A DNA stretch of 64,000 nt from Owenia fusiformis (lineage: Eukaryota > Annelida > Polychaeta > Sabellida > Oweniidae). The DNA lies in the NCBI GenBank assembly GCA_903813345.2, contig CAIIXF020000001.1, positions 21,347,915-21,411,914 of the forward strand. The letters are read 5' to 3'. Below are positions 46,914 through 58,319 of the stretch, in pieces (the stretch's first letter is position 1; each line of letters starts with the position of its first letter). The notes beneath the pieces were generated by a model. It was not told where the DNA came from. It did no database searches and worked only from the letters and a program-made list of their open reading frames with translations. The position numbers and the translations under genes were made by a program.

Positions 46914-48585
46914 CACGGGGGATAAGCAAAACGAGGACGAAGCCACGGACTGCGACTCGCGTAACCTTACACCGCAGCCCAGCGCCAAAATTGAGGGACA
47001 TCCGGCAGTGCCTTCTGCTTCTTCCGACAAAATAGAGAAATCCAGGTATTTTAAATGCTATCGTAGTGTCTAATCGGTGACCAAAATATTACTCTGTATC
47101 TACTGTTGGTCTGTAGATAATAAAATAAGCAGTTGTCCAGATCAAGCTAAAACAGTAGCAAAGTTCTGATTTTACCTGTAAAATATGTGCATATTATTTA
47201 ATTTACTATACATTTGAAAGGAGTTTGAACACGTTTCTGATATCTAAAGGTTAGTTGAGGCTCCGAGTATAATTCGTGAAAATGATTTGATAAAAGAATG
47301 TGTTCATGAGGAGAAAATTAGATTCAAACTGCGCATTCATAGTGGACGCAGTCCAGTAAACAAAGCTATTTCAACAACGCAACACAGCCTCCATTGATAT
47401 TCTAAGCAACGCAGTCCAGCCGCGAACACGAAATAAATAAGATAGTGTAAACTATATTCCTACGCTATTATTGTTTCAGGAAAAGAAAGTCAGCATCCAG
47501 ATTATCATTCAAAGTTACGTTGATTAACATATATCTATTACCTGAATCAATGTCCCAAATTGCTATATTGTATCGTTTAAGACCTAGAAATATGGCAATT
47601 CAATAGCGTATTTGGCAGAACAGTCGAGCGCAAGATGACAACGTAATATGTTTATTACAAACCAATTTGTGGATAGGGTTAAATATATAGATAATTGGAT
47701 AGTGGTGAGACTTTTTATAAGAAGTAGAAATGCGAAACAATTAACTTTTTGATGATGCAATAAAAGTTTTCTGCTGGGGAAGGGTACATTAACTAGTATT
47801 TAAGATATCAGGAAAATATCAAATAATTGGAGAGTTGGTGAGTTATTGTAATTTTGGATGATCTTTCCAACAGTCCATCAATATTGCTAGCTACCATAAA
47901 TTCATGATTTCAGCTGTATTTGACAGCTTGTATATATTTGCAGAATGGATTGAGACACGATGTACGTAGGTCTATTAAAATAGCCCTTTATATTCAATTT
48001 TGTCCAAAGTTGCTCCATTTCGGCCACACCTGTACACACATGTGCTATCTACCTTTGGCTGTGATTGCGTTCAGCTCCAGATATAAAGCAACACTGAGTC
48101 GCGGACTGCGTTGGGCAGATGGATGGACTGCGACTATCATAAATTCCAATTTTCTATGTAATTGTACGTTTTCCGCTTACCAAATATCACACGAAGATGT
48201 AATTGTAACAACAGAACATGAATAATTATATTAATTCGATGTCATTTCTGATTCCTTTGTTTAAATCGGTATATTAGGGACAAATATTGACAAAATTACA
48301 TTTTTTGTGGCAGATTTCGAATTCATTTGTGTTCATGCTAAACTATTGGACAGCCGAGCACCAAGAATGCCATTGCAGGTGGAGTATGAATATGTTGATC
48401 ACCGACTGGAACATACTAGCTATTCTGTAGAATATCCAAACCAATAATCTACCCCAAATCCTAACATGCCTTCCAAATTAAGTTTGGACTTACCGCCATT
48501 GTTCAGCTATAATGCGTTGTAACCTCGTTTTGAATTACGCGAGTCGCAGTCCGTGGCTTCGCCCTCGTTTTGCTTATCCCCCGTG
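46914..48585. mobile_element. Non-autonomous DNA transposon with 5-bp target duplication, TIR starting CAC
   Basis: About 51-bp terminal inverted repeats start CACGGGGGATAAGCAAAACG and end with the complement (CTTATCCCCCGTG) at 48585. ATACA flanks both sides (46909-46913 and 48586-48590). Subterminal copies of a GCAGTCC/GGACTGC word in both orientations occur at about 47348, 47408, 48101 and 48123. No transposase was found. A CAC start plus a 5-bp duplication is seen in Transib-like elements, but the rest of the terminus does not match their CACWRTG consensus, so the superfamily is left open. Confidence 0.75.
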
Positions 48586-48590
48586 ATACA

Positions 48591-50122
48591 GGACTGGTAG
48601 ACTAGAGGTGTTACATCGATCCAACATAGATTCGAATCTCAGGACTGAAGGCTCGGGTTGGGTCATAAACAACTACTTACCAATTTCTGGTCGGGTCAGA
48701 ACACTCTGGAATCCCCAAAATTATTGTAAAAAAATTTATATTCCCTGCAAAAATTTCAAATTTCTAGCTGGCCTAATTCTTATATATGTATAAATGGTTT
48801 GACAATTAAGTCAAATTTATTTTTCTGTTTTTTTTCCTGACCCGACCCGAGATTAACTGACCCACATAGTTTTTTCTGGCCCCACCCAACCCAAAAAATA
48901 TTTGACCTATGATGCCTCTAGTTAGTCATTCTTTACAAATATGTATGCTCCAAGAATTCTGTATATATTGACCCAAAAAACTCTTTGTAGGAGGATTTGT
49001 TCCTCAAAATGCAGAGGTACACAGACTTGCAAGCATACACCCATCTTTTATCACATAGTGCTCTGTCGTCAATGTCTTATGCTAATAGCCATGCATGTGC
49101 TTTCTGTCTATTTGGGTAGGTGGGTACCACATAAATCTTGTTATTGCTGATATGTTCAATTAAATTTTTTTTTGTGGTTAAAACATGTGATATCTATATC
49201 GCTGTGTGTTTTGTGTTAAATGTATGAGTTGTAGACCATATTTTATATTATGTCATAAATGCGGTGTAGACTTTTATATGAACTTGGAGTTGATCCCGGG
49301 AATTTTGTACTCAAAGCAAGATCAGATGAATTTTTATATATTGCTATGTGGGCATTTTAGTTAAGTGCAGCCAACAACAATAGAAACATTTTTGAAGTGC
49401 ATATTAATTCATGTTGTTTGTTTAAAGTTCAATATGTCACTATAAGAAAAATTTCTATATGTAGTCACCCCCGTCCTTCTCTGCAGGAAGTATTTCAATT
49501 ATAAGGTAGCCATCATTATGTTAAAACATCTTCATGATTCATACATATGTTTTTAACATGGGCCCTGGAGCAATCTAAGTTGTAGCCGGAGAATCTACAA
49601 CATATACATTAATATAGGATGATTGAAACAAGGCTTTGCACCAAGTATTGATTAGCGACCACAGCTACATAGCAGATAACTACTGGCTAGCTTATATACT
49701 TATATGGCAATCGGTGAAATATTGCGCTTTATATTGGATTTTATATGCAGAGGAATGTCGCCAATGTAATAATACATTGATTATATACATTGTGTTTAGT
49801 GGAAACATATGTCTGAATTACACACTAAATGAGGTCAAAAAATTAAATTTCTCTTGTAATGTGGTTAGATAAGGAATGGATTCTTTGAATGTAAAGGGTG
49901 TAATGCAAGCTTATTTCTGTTAGTAGGCACAATCTAGGGCCACCAAGTTTTCTGCATTTGGAGATATACGAAGTAAAGCATGTCTATATTATTATCTACT
50001 CACCAACTGTCAAACAACAGTTCATATATATATATTAGGTAAATGGATTATTATAAACTATAGAGATTTTGGTAAACTATAAAACCAATTATTGTACCTA
50101 TTATAGTCATTGTAAAATAATA
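48591..50122. other. Non-coding stretch
   Basis: No exon is seen. GGCTCGGGTTGGGTCA (about 48650) and TGACCCGACCCGAG (about 48839) are opposed repeats, the remains of another short inverted-repeat element. Confidence 0.4.
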
Positions 50123-50488
50123 GTACAGTGAAACTTGTAAAGTGGAACCCCTCTATTATGCCTCAGTCACATTTGCTCCAATTCATCAGCTGGCGTCCGG
50201 CCGAGTTTGTTCAAAATTGTAGGTCAGATCTCAAATTTAAGGTCAGATGTGAACTCCTGAGAACTTGTACATGATTTGAAAACAATTTGAAGCAAGTTGA
50301 AATCAGTTTTGAACAAAATACTGCAATTGACCAGGCACCGGCTGATGAATCAGAGCAAATGTGACCTGGGGATTAGTGGAACGCTTTTCAGAGTCTCAAG
50401 ACCGATAACTGATTTACTGTTAAAAGAACCTCTCTAAGTGGAACACCCCCCAAGTAGAACTGTCCCACTTAGACAAGTATTACTGTGT
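50123..50488. repeat. CAGTGAAACTTG repeat interrupted by a nested MITE
   Basis: GTACAGTGAAACTTGTAAAG and GTGGAACCCC start it; GTGGAACACCCCCC and AAGTATTACTGTG end it. A second element has been inserted inside (50161-50379). Confidence 0.55.
50161..50379. mobile_element. Nested short MITE with AGTCACATTTGCTC-type termini
   Basis: CAGTCACATTTGCTCCAATT and GGCTGATGAATCAGAGCAAA...GTGACC are mirror ends over about 40 bp. ATTA occurs at both junctions (CTATTATGCC and GGGGATTAGTGG), compatible with a TTA/ATTA target duplication. The about 130-bp centre is non-coding. It is a nested insertion into the surrounding CAGTGAAAC repeat. Confidence 0.55.
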
Positions 50489-51039
50489 TTGTAACCAAAC
50501 AAAGGACTCAATCAATAGATATTTCCTAGGATGCCAATGATTGAGCCATTATGCCATGGCAACTTCCCTTCATTATTTCTGTACTTTCTTGGCCATGAAA
50601 ACCCAAGGAGGAAACAATATGCTATGATCCTTCATCATAAACTCTGCCATAATCATAATCACCAACATGTCAGAGCATCAATCATTTGAGAAATGAGAAG
50701 AAAAAGTTGTGAAGATTGTCAAATATGAGGTGTAATTTTAGGTTTAACACCAGGTAAGGGTGTTTTCATGCTTGAGAGGGATGCAAGGCTTGCACACGTT
50801 CTTTACTATCAAAGCTCAATTCCTAATTTTCAGTTAAATAGAATAACTTAGTAAATGCATAAATTGTATTCATTCATTTTTTATCTTTTTGATGCAGATA
50901 GTAAAAATTATATAATCTGAATGTCACTGGGACCAGGCAAGTGTTCATATTGGCAGGTATTCATGCTTAGAGGTGTGTTTAGATGTACAGGTTAAACTGT
51001 ATACTGGTTTTTTATGAGTATTTATTTATTTGAACTTGG

Positions 51040-51235
51040 AAATAAGACTTTAAAGATGATCTTATTGAATATATTCTTATTGAATAGTGAATACCTGTCT
51101 CAAATAGACACTCTTCCTTACCACATACTCAGCTGATTTCTGTATAAATAACCCTCTCTGTACTGAACACCTCGCTCCAGTGCACATGTTTGTGGCTCTA
51201 TAGATGTTCAATATACACAAGTTTCACTGCTTGCT
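51040..51235. repeat. Diverged CAGTGAAAC-type repeat
   Basis: ACTGAACACCTCGCTCCAGT, GTGAATACCTGTCTC and CAAGTTTCACTGC are diverged equivalents of the 25.0-kb copy; the order of modules is the same. Confidence 0.45.
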
Positions 51236-51887
51236 CCATTAAAGATATCAACTCTTGTTTGAAACAAAAGCCTTGAAATGCTGACAATTTGTGTCTAGAA
51301 TCATCAGTCTGCTTCAATTTTATACTACACTTCTATTCAATACATCTGAACCCCTCTGAGAGTTACCACAATCAATGTCTCTTTATTTAGAAGACTCAAA
51401 TTAGATTCTCAATACAGTTTTGTAGCTTAGCTACTTTGATAGACATAAATCATGTAAGTGCTTAGACACTTATCCAAAATGCATTTTTCGAATAAATACT
51501 GATCACTTATGTTAAATAGCTAAAGTACAGCAATGAACTACATATTATGGATTAGAAATGAATTGTTTATGTAATGTTTTGGAATTTCGAATAATAAAGC
51601 AAAAATATATGATGTGGGCGGATGTTGCAAATATAACTTCCTTGTGTTATTAGTATACCGCCATGTATAATTTATTATAAGTAATATCATAAATTGTTTA
51701 TCAATTTTTCAAACAGAAACTGCAGATTTTTTATGTTCATCTTTTGTTTGATCCTTCAACTAAAAATATTGATATTAAAGATTACATGATAGAAAACTGT
51801 CTCATATTGGTAATGAAAACACAAAATGAAATCCTGTATTAAGGGCTTAGGTATTATTATGTCACAGCTGTGAAGTGGTTACATATA

Positions 51888-52516
51888 CAGGGTGGGCCAA
51901 AAAAACGCCACTTTTTTTACAAAATGCTATAACTTTTTTAATTTTTGATATTAAATCATAATTTGCATACCAAATGAAACTTGATGTTTTTATCTAGCCA
52001 TTGATCATAAATTATATACTTTTACTTGAATAAAATATGTCACCAGCGACGTCTCACTTAAACATGTGGTGTGCCATGAGAAATAAGCATAATTTGCAAA
52101 ATGTTCCTGAACTGTTACGGCCTGATGATCACCAAGCTAATAGCCCTGATGCAAACCCCAGTGAGTATAGGGTATGGGAAGGTCTCCAGGAGATTGTATG
52201 AAGGCACCCCATCTAGAAAATTGCTCATCTAAAGCTGGCAATTAAGATCGGTTGAAAAAAACTTCTAGTAAGCTAACATTTCATTGATACCGCAATATCA
52301 GCAAGGCGACTAAAACTAAAAAATATATCATTAATTAGGGTGGCGGACCAATTGAACTCCCCTTTTAGATCAAATGTAATCCAAGTTGAAGGACTTGTTA
52401 TTACATTATATTATTACAAAGAAGCCTTTGCACTATACAAATGCAAAATTGTAGGTTGGAAAATAAAAAAGTTGTAGTGTCTTGAAAAAAAAGTGGCGTT
52501 TTTTTGGCCCACCCTG
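51888..52516 (+). mobile_element. Tc1/IS630-type DNA transposon relic
   Basis: The terminal inverted repeats CAGGGTGGGCCAAAAAAACG and CGTTTTTTTGGCCCACCCTG are flanked by TA. On the plus strand from about 52105, SPDANPSEYRVWEGLQEIV is recognisable as the transposase motif SPDLNPxxYxVW with the catalytic acidic residue replaced in part. Several stops follow before FIDTAISARRLKL, the usual C-terminal helix. The element is short and dead. Confidence 0.75.
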
Positions 52517-52984
52517 TATAATTGTATCTACTGTTTTTATGACCAGAAATCAGCATCAGTATTACCATTTTACATCTGTAATAATTGTTACATATTTTGA
52601 ATCAATAATACAATTTCTAGTAAGTAAAAACTTCTAGTAAGCTAACATTTCATTGATACCGCAATATCAGCAAGGCGACTAAAACTAAAAAATATATCAT
52701 TAATTAGGGTGGCGGACCAATTGAACTCCCCTTTTAGATCAAATGTAATCCAAGTTGAGGGACTTATTATTACATTATATTATTACAAAGAACCCTTTGC
52801 ACTATACAAATGCAAAATTGTAGGTTGGAAAATAAAAAAGTTGTAGTGTCTTGAAAAAAAGTGGCGTTTTTTTGGCCCACCCTGTATAATTGTATCTACT
52901 GTTTTTATGACCAGAAATCAGCATCAGTTTTACCATTTTACATCTGTAATAATTGTTACATATTTTGAATCAATAATACAATTT
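52257..52984 (+). repeat. Recent 365-bp tandem duplication including a transposon end
   Basis: Segment 52257-52616 is repeated at about 52625-52984 with an offset of about 369 bp and only a handful of differences (for example GTTGAAGGACTT versus GTTGAGGGACTT). It carries the right terminus of the Tc1/IS630 relic plus about 100 bp of flank, so it arose after the insertion. Confidence 0.85.
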
Positions 52985-55851
52985 ACATAATTAAATTCCA
53001 GAGTTGTTATTACAATAGAAAATATTATTAAATTGCTCCTTGTTATGTTATTGCAGAGTAGCATATACCACTTAAAAATGATGGGAATTTTTGAAGTGTC
53101 TTTGTGGTATCCACACCCTCTTTATAAACATAATTAGTTTTTAAAGGTTGACAAGAATTTCAATGTTGAAGTGTTGGTTGCTGAAAATTGAAGTTTTATG
53201 ACTTGTGTATATATAAGCAGGGGTGTCTGAGAGAATTATTTTGTAACATATTCATTTATGTTCAGGGACACCATCTTTACAGAGATAACTTTAATAACCA
53301 ACTACTTCTGTTACCATGGTAATGTGAAATTGCAATAAGTTAGCATCCATGACATTTTGTAAGATGATGCCATATCATGTGTCTCTTACCAAACACAGTG
53401 TGTGGTAGTATTAGACTTGAGCCTCAGATTGCTTCATATGGCTGATGTCTCATCTATTGTTTAGTTTATTGTTATCATATTCAGGCTATTCATGATAAGT
53501 AATGTTTACTATTCATGAATCTATCCTGTCTGATCAATGATAATTTGACTCTTCCTTCTTATATTAATATGAATGGCCCATTCATAAAAGAATCCTCAGC
53601 TAGCTTTTCTATAAGGCATTTTTGTTCATGGTTCCAACTATCTTGTCAGTCATGTTTGGAACCGAGTTAGTCGTTCATATCTGCATCCTTACTACCCATT
53701 TGTAGTTGCTTTTATGAATATTTTAACCATTTGCTTCAATATTAGCTGACCCAAAATACAACTTGAGCTTTTTAAAGAAATATTGAGCTTTTTAAGAAAA
53801 TAGAGTGTTGCCTCCATTTTACAAGTTTACATTATGTCAGTTGTACCATTTGAGACTCTAGGCCTATATCTACAATTATAGTGCAAAACAAGGAAAATAT
53901 TAGGAAACAAAACATTGTCCTCAGGAAAACAAACAAACATTTATAAAAACAACCAGGTTTAAAGGATAAAGATACAACACTTCGAAACGAAAAAACAATG
54001 TACCATTTAATATATATGTATATGTACAGTGCTTTGGTGACTAAGGAGTTACAGGGCTGGGAACATACATGACTGTATATGGAAGGATAGATGGTTGATA
54101 TTCTGTCGTTTTGTTTTCATAGGATGGTTAGGGTCATTGTGGTTTACTAAAGGTCATGGTTTTCCACAATTTATTCCCAAATTTAGTCAGTCAATATTAT
54201 TGACCATCTGTAGAGTCTGCAGATATTCCTTTATCTTTGCTGTTCTCAAACAAGTTCATTTTATGGTTATACGCTCCAGTGTTAGTCTGATCGAGTCACT
54301 GAACACCTCCTTGATATATCCTAATGTTACTGAATATGCCATCTTGGTGTGGGGTTCAAAGCAAGGCCATTAGATTGTTTAGGTTGGAATGACCTTACAA
54401 TGAAAAACAAGTTATTTGGAACTTGAGGCATTGACTAGCGCCACTTCCCGGCACAGACAATACACATGGCAGTGAAACCAAGAAAATAAACTCATGTCAT
54501 AGCCATGTTGATTTTATTTTGGGAAACAATAGAAACTTGCATGTAAAAAAGCTGCAAAATGAAACTGCCTGGATATAGTTAGCACCATGGGTTGAAAATA
54601 GTAAAAACATCAGCAATGAATCGGTAAGATTTTATACTTGTCTTTTTATTGGTCCCTGCATGCCAAATTCAGCCCACTTTTGCTGGTAGGTAGGTACCAT
54701 GTTCTTGTTTCCAGGCATACCGTTTGACCACAGACTTATGAAGTGAGCATACTATCATTATGGAATTACTTTTTTTATACTCCAGGAAATGAACGTCAAA
54801 ATTTTCCTTTTGACCATGCATGAGGAGTGAGTCACCCTTCTATCTTATCTTATATTCAGTAGCCAGTATTAGATATAGAGTATATTATAGAGGGAGGGGG
54901 ATGACTTACTCCTGTGGGAGCATGCCCGGGCCCCAGGGGTGGATCTGGGAACCAACAAGGGGGGGGGCAAATCTCATGTCAGAGAAAAAAACTTCTTCCT
55001 AAAACCCAAAAGTGAGCCCAACTTTTGAAATTTTGAGGCCTATTTTCTTCAAAATGTGGCCTGAAATTTTAAAATAAGGCCTTAGAGGGCCCAGTTATGA
55101 CTTAAAAGGCCCACTTTTTGGGGCTTTAAGGCCTTTTTTGCTCTAAATTTTTTTGGGCCCTATTTTTTTCTGGGGGATATATCCATTGAAAGTTTCATGA
55201 AAACTGCTGCCTATATTGTTAGTATGTATCTAATGTTTGAATTGAATTGTTTTCATTGATGGATGAATCAAAACGAAATTGTTGGACCCCTTATATACAT
55301 ATAGCATGTAGCACGTATGCCTTCACTTTTCTTGAGTATAATATGTATTATATAATTATTTAACAGAGGTCAGTATCATTTATCTCTCAAGGCAAGATTT
55401 TTCTCAGTTTAACAGATGTTTTAGTTTTATCTGCTTTACTCTCTGGCAGATTTATTTGTACTAAGTTATACTTGATAGGGTTTTGAATGAATAACATGAC
55501 ATAAGTGGCTTGGACAGTCCAGCTGGTTCCTAAGAAAGGTTATTCAGTGGTCAATGCCACTACTTTGATAAAAACTAAAGTGGTAATGCAATCATGTAAT
55601 CATGTGATGCATTGTTTATGAGATATGTATGGAATGATTGCTTAGAGATGTCCTGTCCATTTTGGAATGTCCCTTCTCTGCACAATTGTTCTTTTAGTTT
55701 TGTTATTTTCTAAAATCAGATTACCAAATCAACTCTAAATGGAGTTTTACAATCAAGTTAAGTATTAATTTTCAGTAAGTTCAGTTTTTAGATAATAGTA
55801 TTTTGCATGTTTAATAAACATGAAATATGGCTCTTGTTATATAAAGATTAT
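52985..55851. other. Non-coding stretch
   Basis: No exon is recognised; the 92-codon plus frame at 54095-54373 lacks any motif. Between about 54880 and 55160 is a GGCC-rich segment with repeated AAGGCC, CCCACTTTT and GGGCC words, probably an old interspersed repeat. Confidence 0.4.
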
Positions 55852-56480
55852 CCTATATGAGGTTCAGGATATTGGGATTATCCCGAGGCAAATATAATAT
55901 ATTTGCCCGAGGGCCGCAGGTCCCGAGGGAAATATATTATATTGGCCAAGGGATAATCCCAATATCCTGAACCGACTATAGGATAATATGTTTATCCCAT
56001 ACCAATCTTGGTCATCTGGTCCACATTGTTCAATCGTGGAAATATTTTAGAATATTTATGTCCAGTTTTGTTTTCTTGGCCGTGGGCGGATTTTCCTGTT
56101 CTCTCAAATATTCCCACATTTATTTTCTCGAATTTTTGATTGATTAAGTGGATGCTCTTTCCCTTTTTTAAACCATCACACAGAATCCGATTGTCTGTGT
56201 TTTCTCCATTGTAGTTTACAGTCATTACGCGAACGTTACAAATTATGAACAAATATGCGAGCGGCGATTATGACGTAGCGGGCAGATATACTATATCTGC
56301 CCGCGCGGAGCGGGACGTAAAGCTATATCTGCCCGCTGATGAAAATATAAGTTTTTACAAACCGGCTTTATGTACCCGTAACACGTCCAAGTATGGGATA
56401 AAGATATTTATCCTATGCCAAGTAGAGTTTAAGGGAGATAAGTTGGTAAGATATATCCCGTATCCTGATGTTGAGGTTTC
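55852..56480. repeat. Compound palindrome, copy 5 (most complete)
   Basis: Module A has 57-bp arms at 55852-55908 and 55926-55982, about 50 positions matching, around a 17-bp loop with GGGCCGCAGGTCCC. Module B arms are TTATCCCATACCAATCTTGG (from 55993) and CCAAGTATGGGATAA (about 56388-56402). Inside module B a second nested palindrome, GCGGGCAGATATA...TATATCTGCCCGC, appears at 56279-56308 and again in part at 56320-56338. An A/T homopolymer linker (56540-56615) and further CCTCATATCC-type words continue to about 56700, as in copy 2. Confidence 0.75.
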
Positions 56481-57519
56481 CATATCCTGAACCTCCATAT
56501 CTCCCGCCATATCTCCCGCTCCAGGGCATATCTTCCCGCTTCAAAAAAAAAAATTGAAAAAATTAAAAAAAAATTTGAATAAAAATTGAAAAAAAGAAAA
56601 AATAGAAAAAAATTGAGGTCCCTACAGTCCCTCAGGTAGATATGCATATCTCCCTCTGGATAAACCTCATATCCAAAACTTCCCAGGATATAACCCTTAT
56701 ATATATATAACAAATGGCACTGGAAATATCCCTTCTAACTGGAAAAGCTTCTAGATTTACACGAAAAGTGTCTAACTGAAAAAGCCTTTATGTTTACACC
56801 AAAAGTGTCCCCTCTAACTGAAAAAGGAAAATCATGGTGAACTTGTTTTCTTATATCATATATCTTACCCTCCAGGTTATTTCCTCAAATATAAACAGAA
56901 GATGGTAAAATAAATAGGAGGTGGGGGTAGGGTAGGTAGTGAGTTTGCAACAAGCTCCTATTTCCTAAAAAAATAAATGAGAGTTTGGGAAACTTCAAGA
57001 CAAATTGTATAGACTAGTGAGCATAGAAACTATTTCTTATTTGAAGATTGTGTTATCACAGAATAGTAGACAATTTTAAGATATAAGTGGTAATTTTATA
57101 TGTTGTTATACATAATAAAACATCATTGGGACAGGCATAGAAGATAAATCTATTTGATTAGATTACTATTGCAACCTACTTTGGCCTGTTATAGTGTTAT
57201 ATTTGTGTCAGTGTTATATTTGTGTCACAGTTATATTTATATCATTGCAGTATCAAGGTGGGTAGGCATCAATCTATTTGATTAAATGATTATTATCGCA
57301 GCCTCCTTACTCTGCCTGTTATTGTGTTATATTTGTGTCACCATTATACTGCCACTGCTGTATCGAAGTGGGTAGTGATGTGTGCTCGTAGAATTCAGCC
57401 CCGGAGAAAGAATGGCCAATATGGGATGATTAGTATTGTTACAGCTAAAATCACTTTCTTTCCCAAAATCATACACACATGCACAAGTTACAGTATTAGT
57501 CAATAAAATATCTAGTATG

Positions 57520-57597
57520 TATGGTATGGTATGGTATGGTATGGTATGGTATGGTATGGTATGGTATGGTATGGTATGGTATGGTATGGTATGGTAT
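57520..57597 (+). repeat. TATGG pentanucleotide microsatellite, about 15 units
   Basis: Uninterrupted TATGG units, then degenerate GGTATGATATGG for another 60 bp. Open frames on both strands (VWYGM and IPYHT repeats) are artefacts. Confidence 0.95.
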
Positions 57598-58302
57598 GAT
57601 GTTATATGGTTTCTGGTTAGGTATGGTATGATATGGTTTGGTGTGGTATATTTGGTATGTATTTCCAGGCTTGGTCATTCCACTATTTTGGATGTTGACC
57701 TTTTTTAAGCAAATGTTTCATGAAAGCGTTATCTCCCTAAGTAGTGCCTGGATGAAAGATTTGCTGTGAACAATAAGATGATATATTAATAATTATGAAA
57801 TAAAAATAGAAGTGGTTGGCACACAAAACAAACAAACACAAAACAAACACACAAAATTAGACAGTGTAGAAGCCATATTGCTCAATGCTCATACTATAGA
57901 TACATTCTGATTTTAAATTATCAGAATCTTTCTTTATCTTAAACTGTGGATCTCACAATGACTTTAAGCTCCTGAGAGAGAACTTGAGATTAAGGAACAA
58001 TTTCCATCTTGGCAGGTAGCTGGGTTCTCTGAATTTTAATCCCCTCATGTCTTGTCTAGGTATATTCTAGGCACTAGAGATTTGAAAAGAAGTTGAGCAT
58101 TTCTGTTATCACTAAGAATTATAGTCCATTACTGTATTCATCTGACATGTGATCAGCTTATATTAATCGGGTCATAGATATTCATTTCCCTCAATTCGAA
58201 TCCCATCTGATTAAATCTAATAGAAATGTAATAGGGCTGAAATTGTAGATACATCTGTTGCATTTATATTGAGTAAATAGGCGTCTGCTATTGTAAAACA
58301 TT

Positions 58303-58319
58303 CACTAGATGGCAGCACC
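58303..58319 (+). promoter_or_regulatory. CTCF-like site
   Basis: CACTAGATGGCAGCACC matches the invertebrate CTCF core (YAGRTGGCAG). Isolated in non-coding DNA; prediction only. Confidence 0.3.

Noticed and set aside
46804-47073. Plus frame of 89 codons containing CDSRNLTPQPSAKIEGHP
   Set aside because: Half of it is the terminal repeat of the 46914-48585 transposon and the rest shows no homology or splice context; treated as chance.
57436-57708. Frames with repeated VWYGM or IPYHT
   Set aside because: Translation of the TATGG microsatellite.
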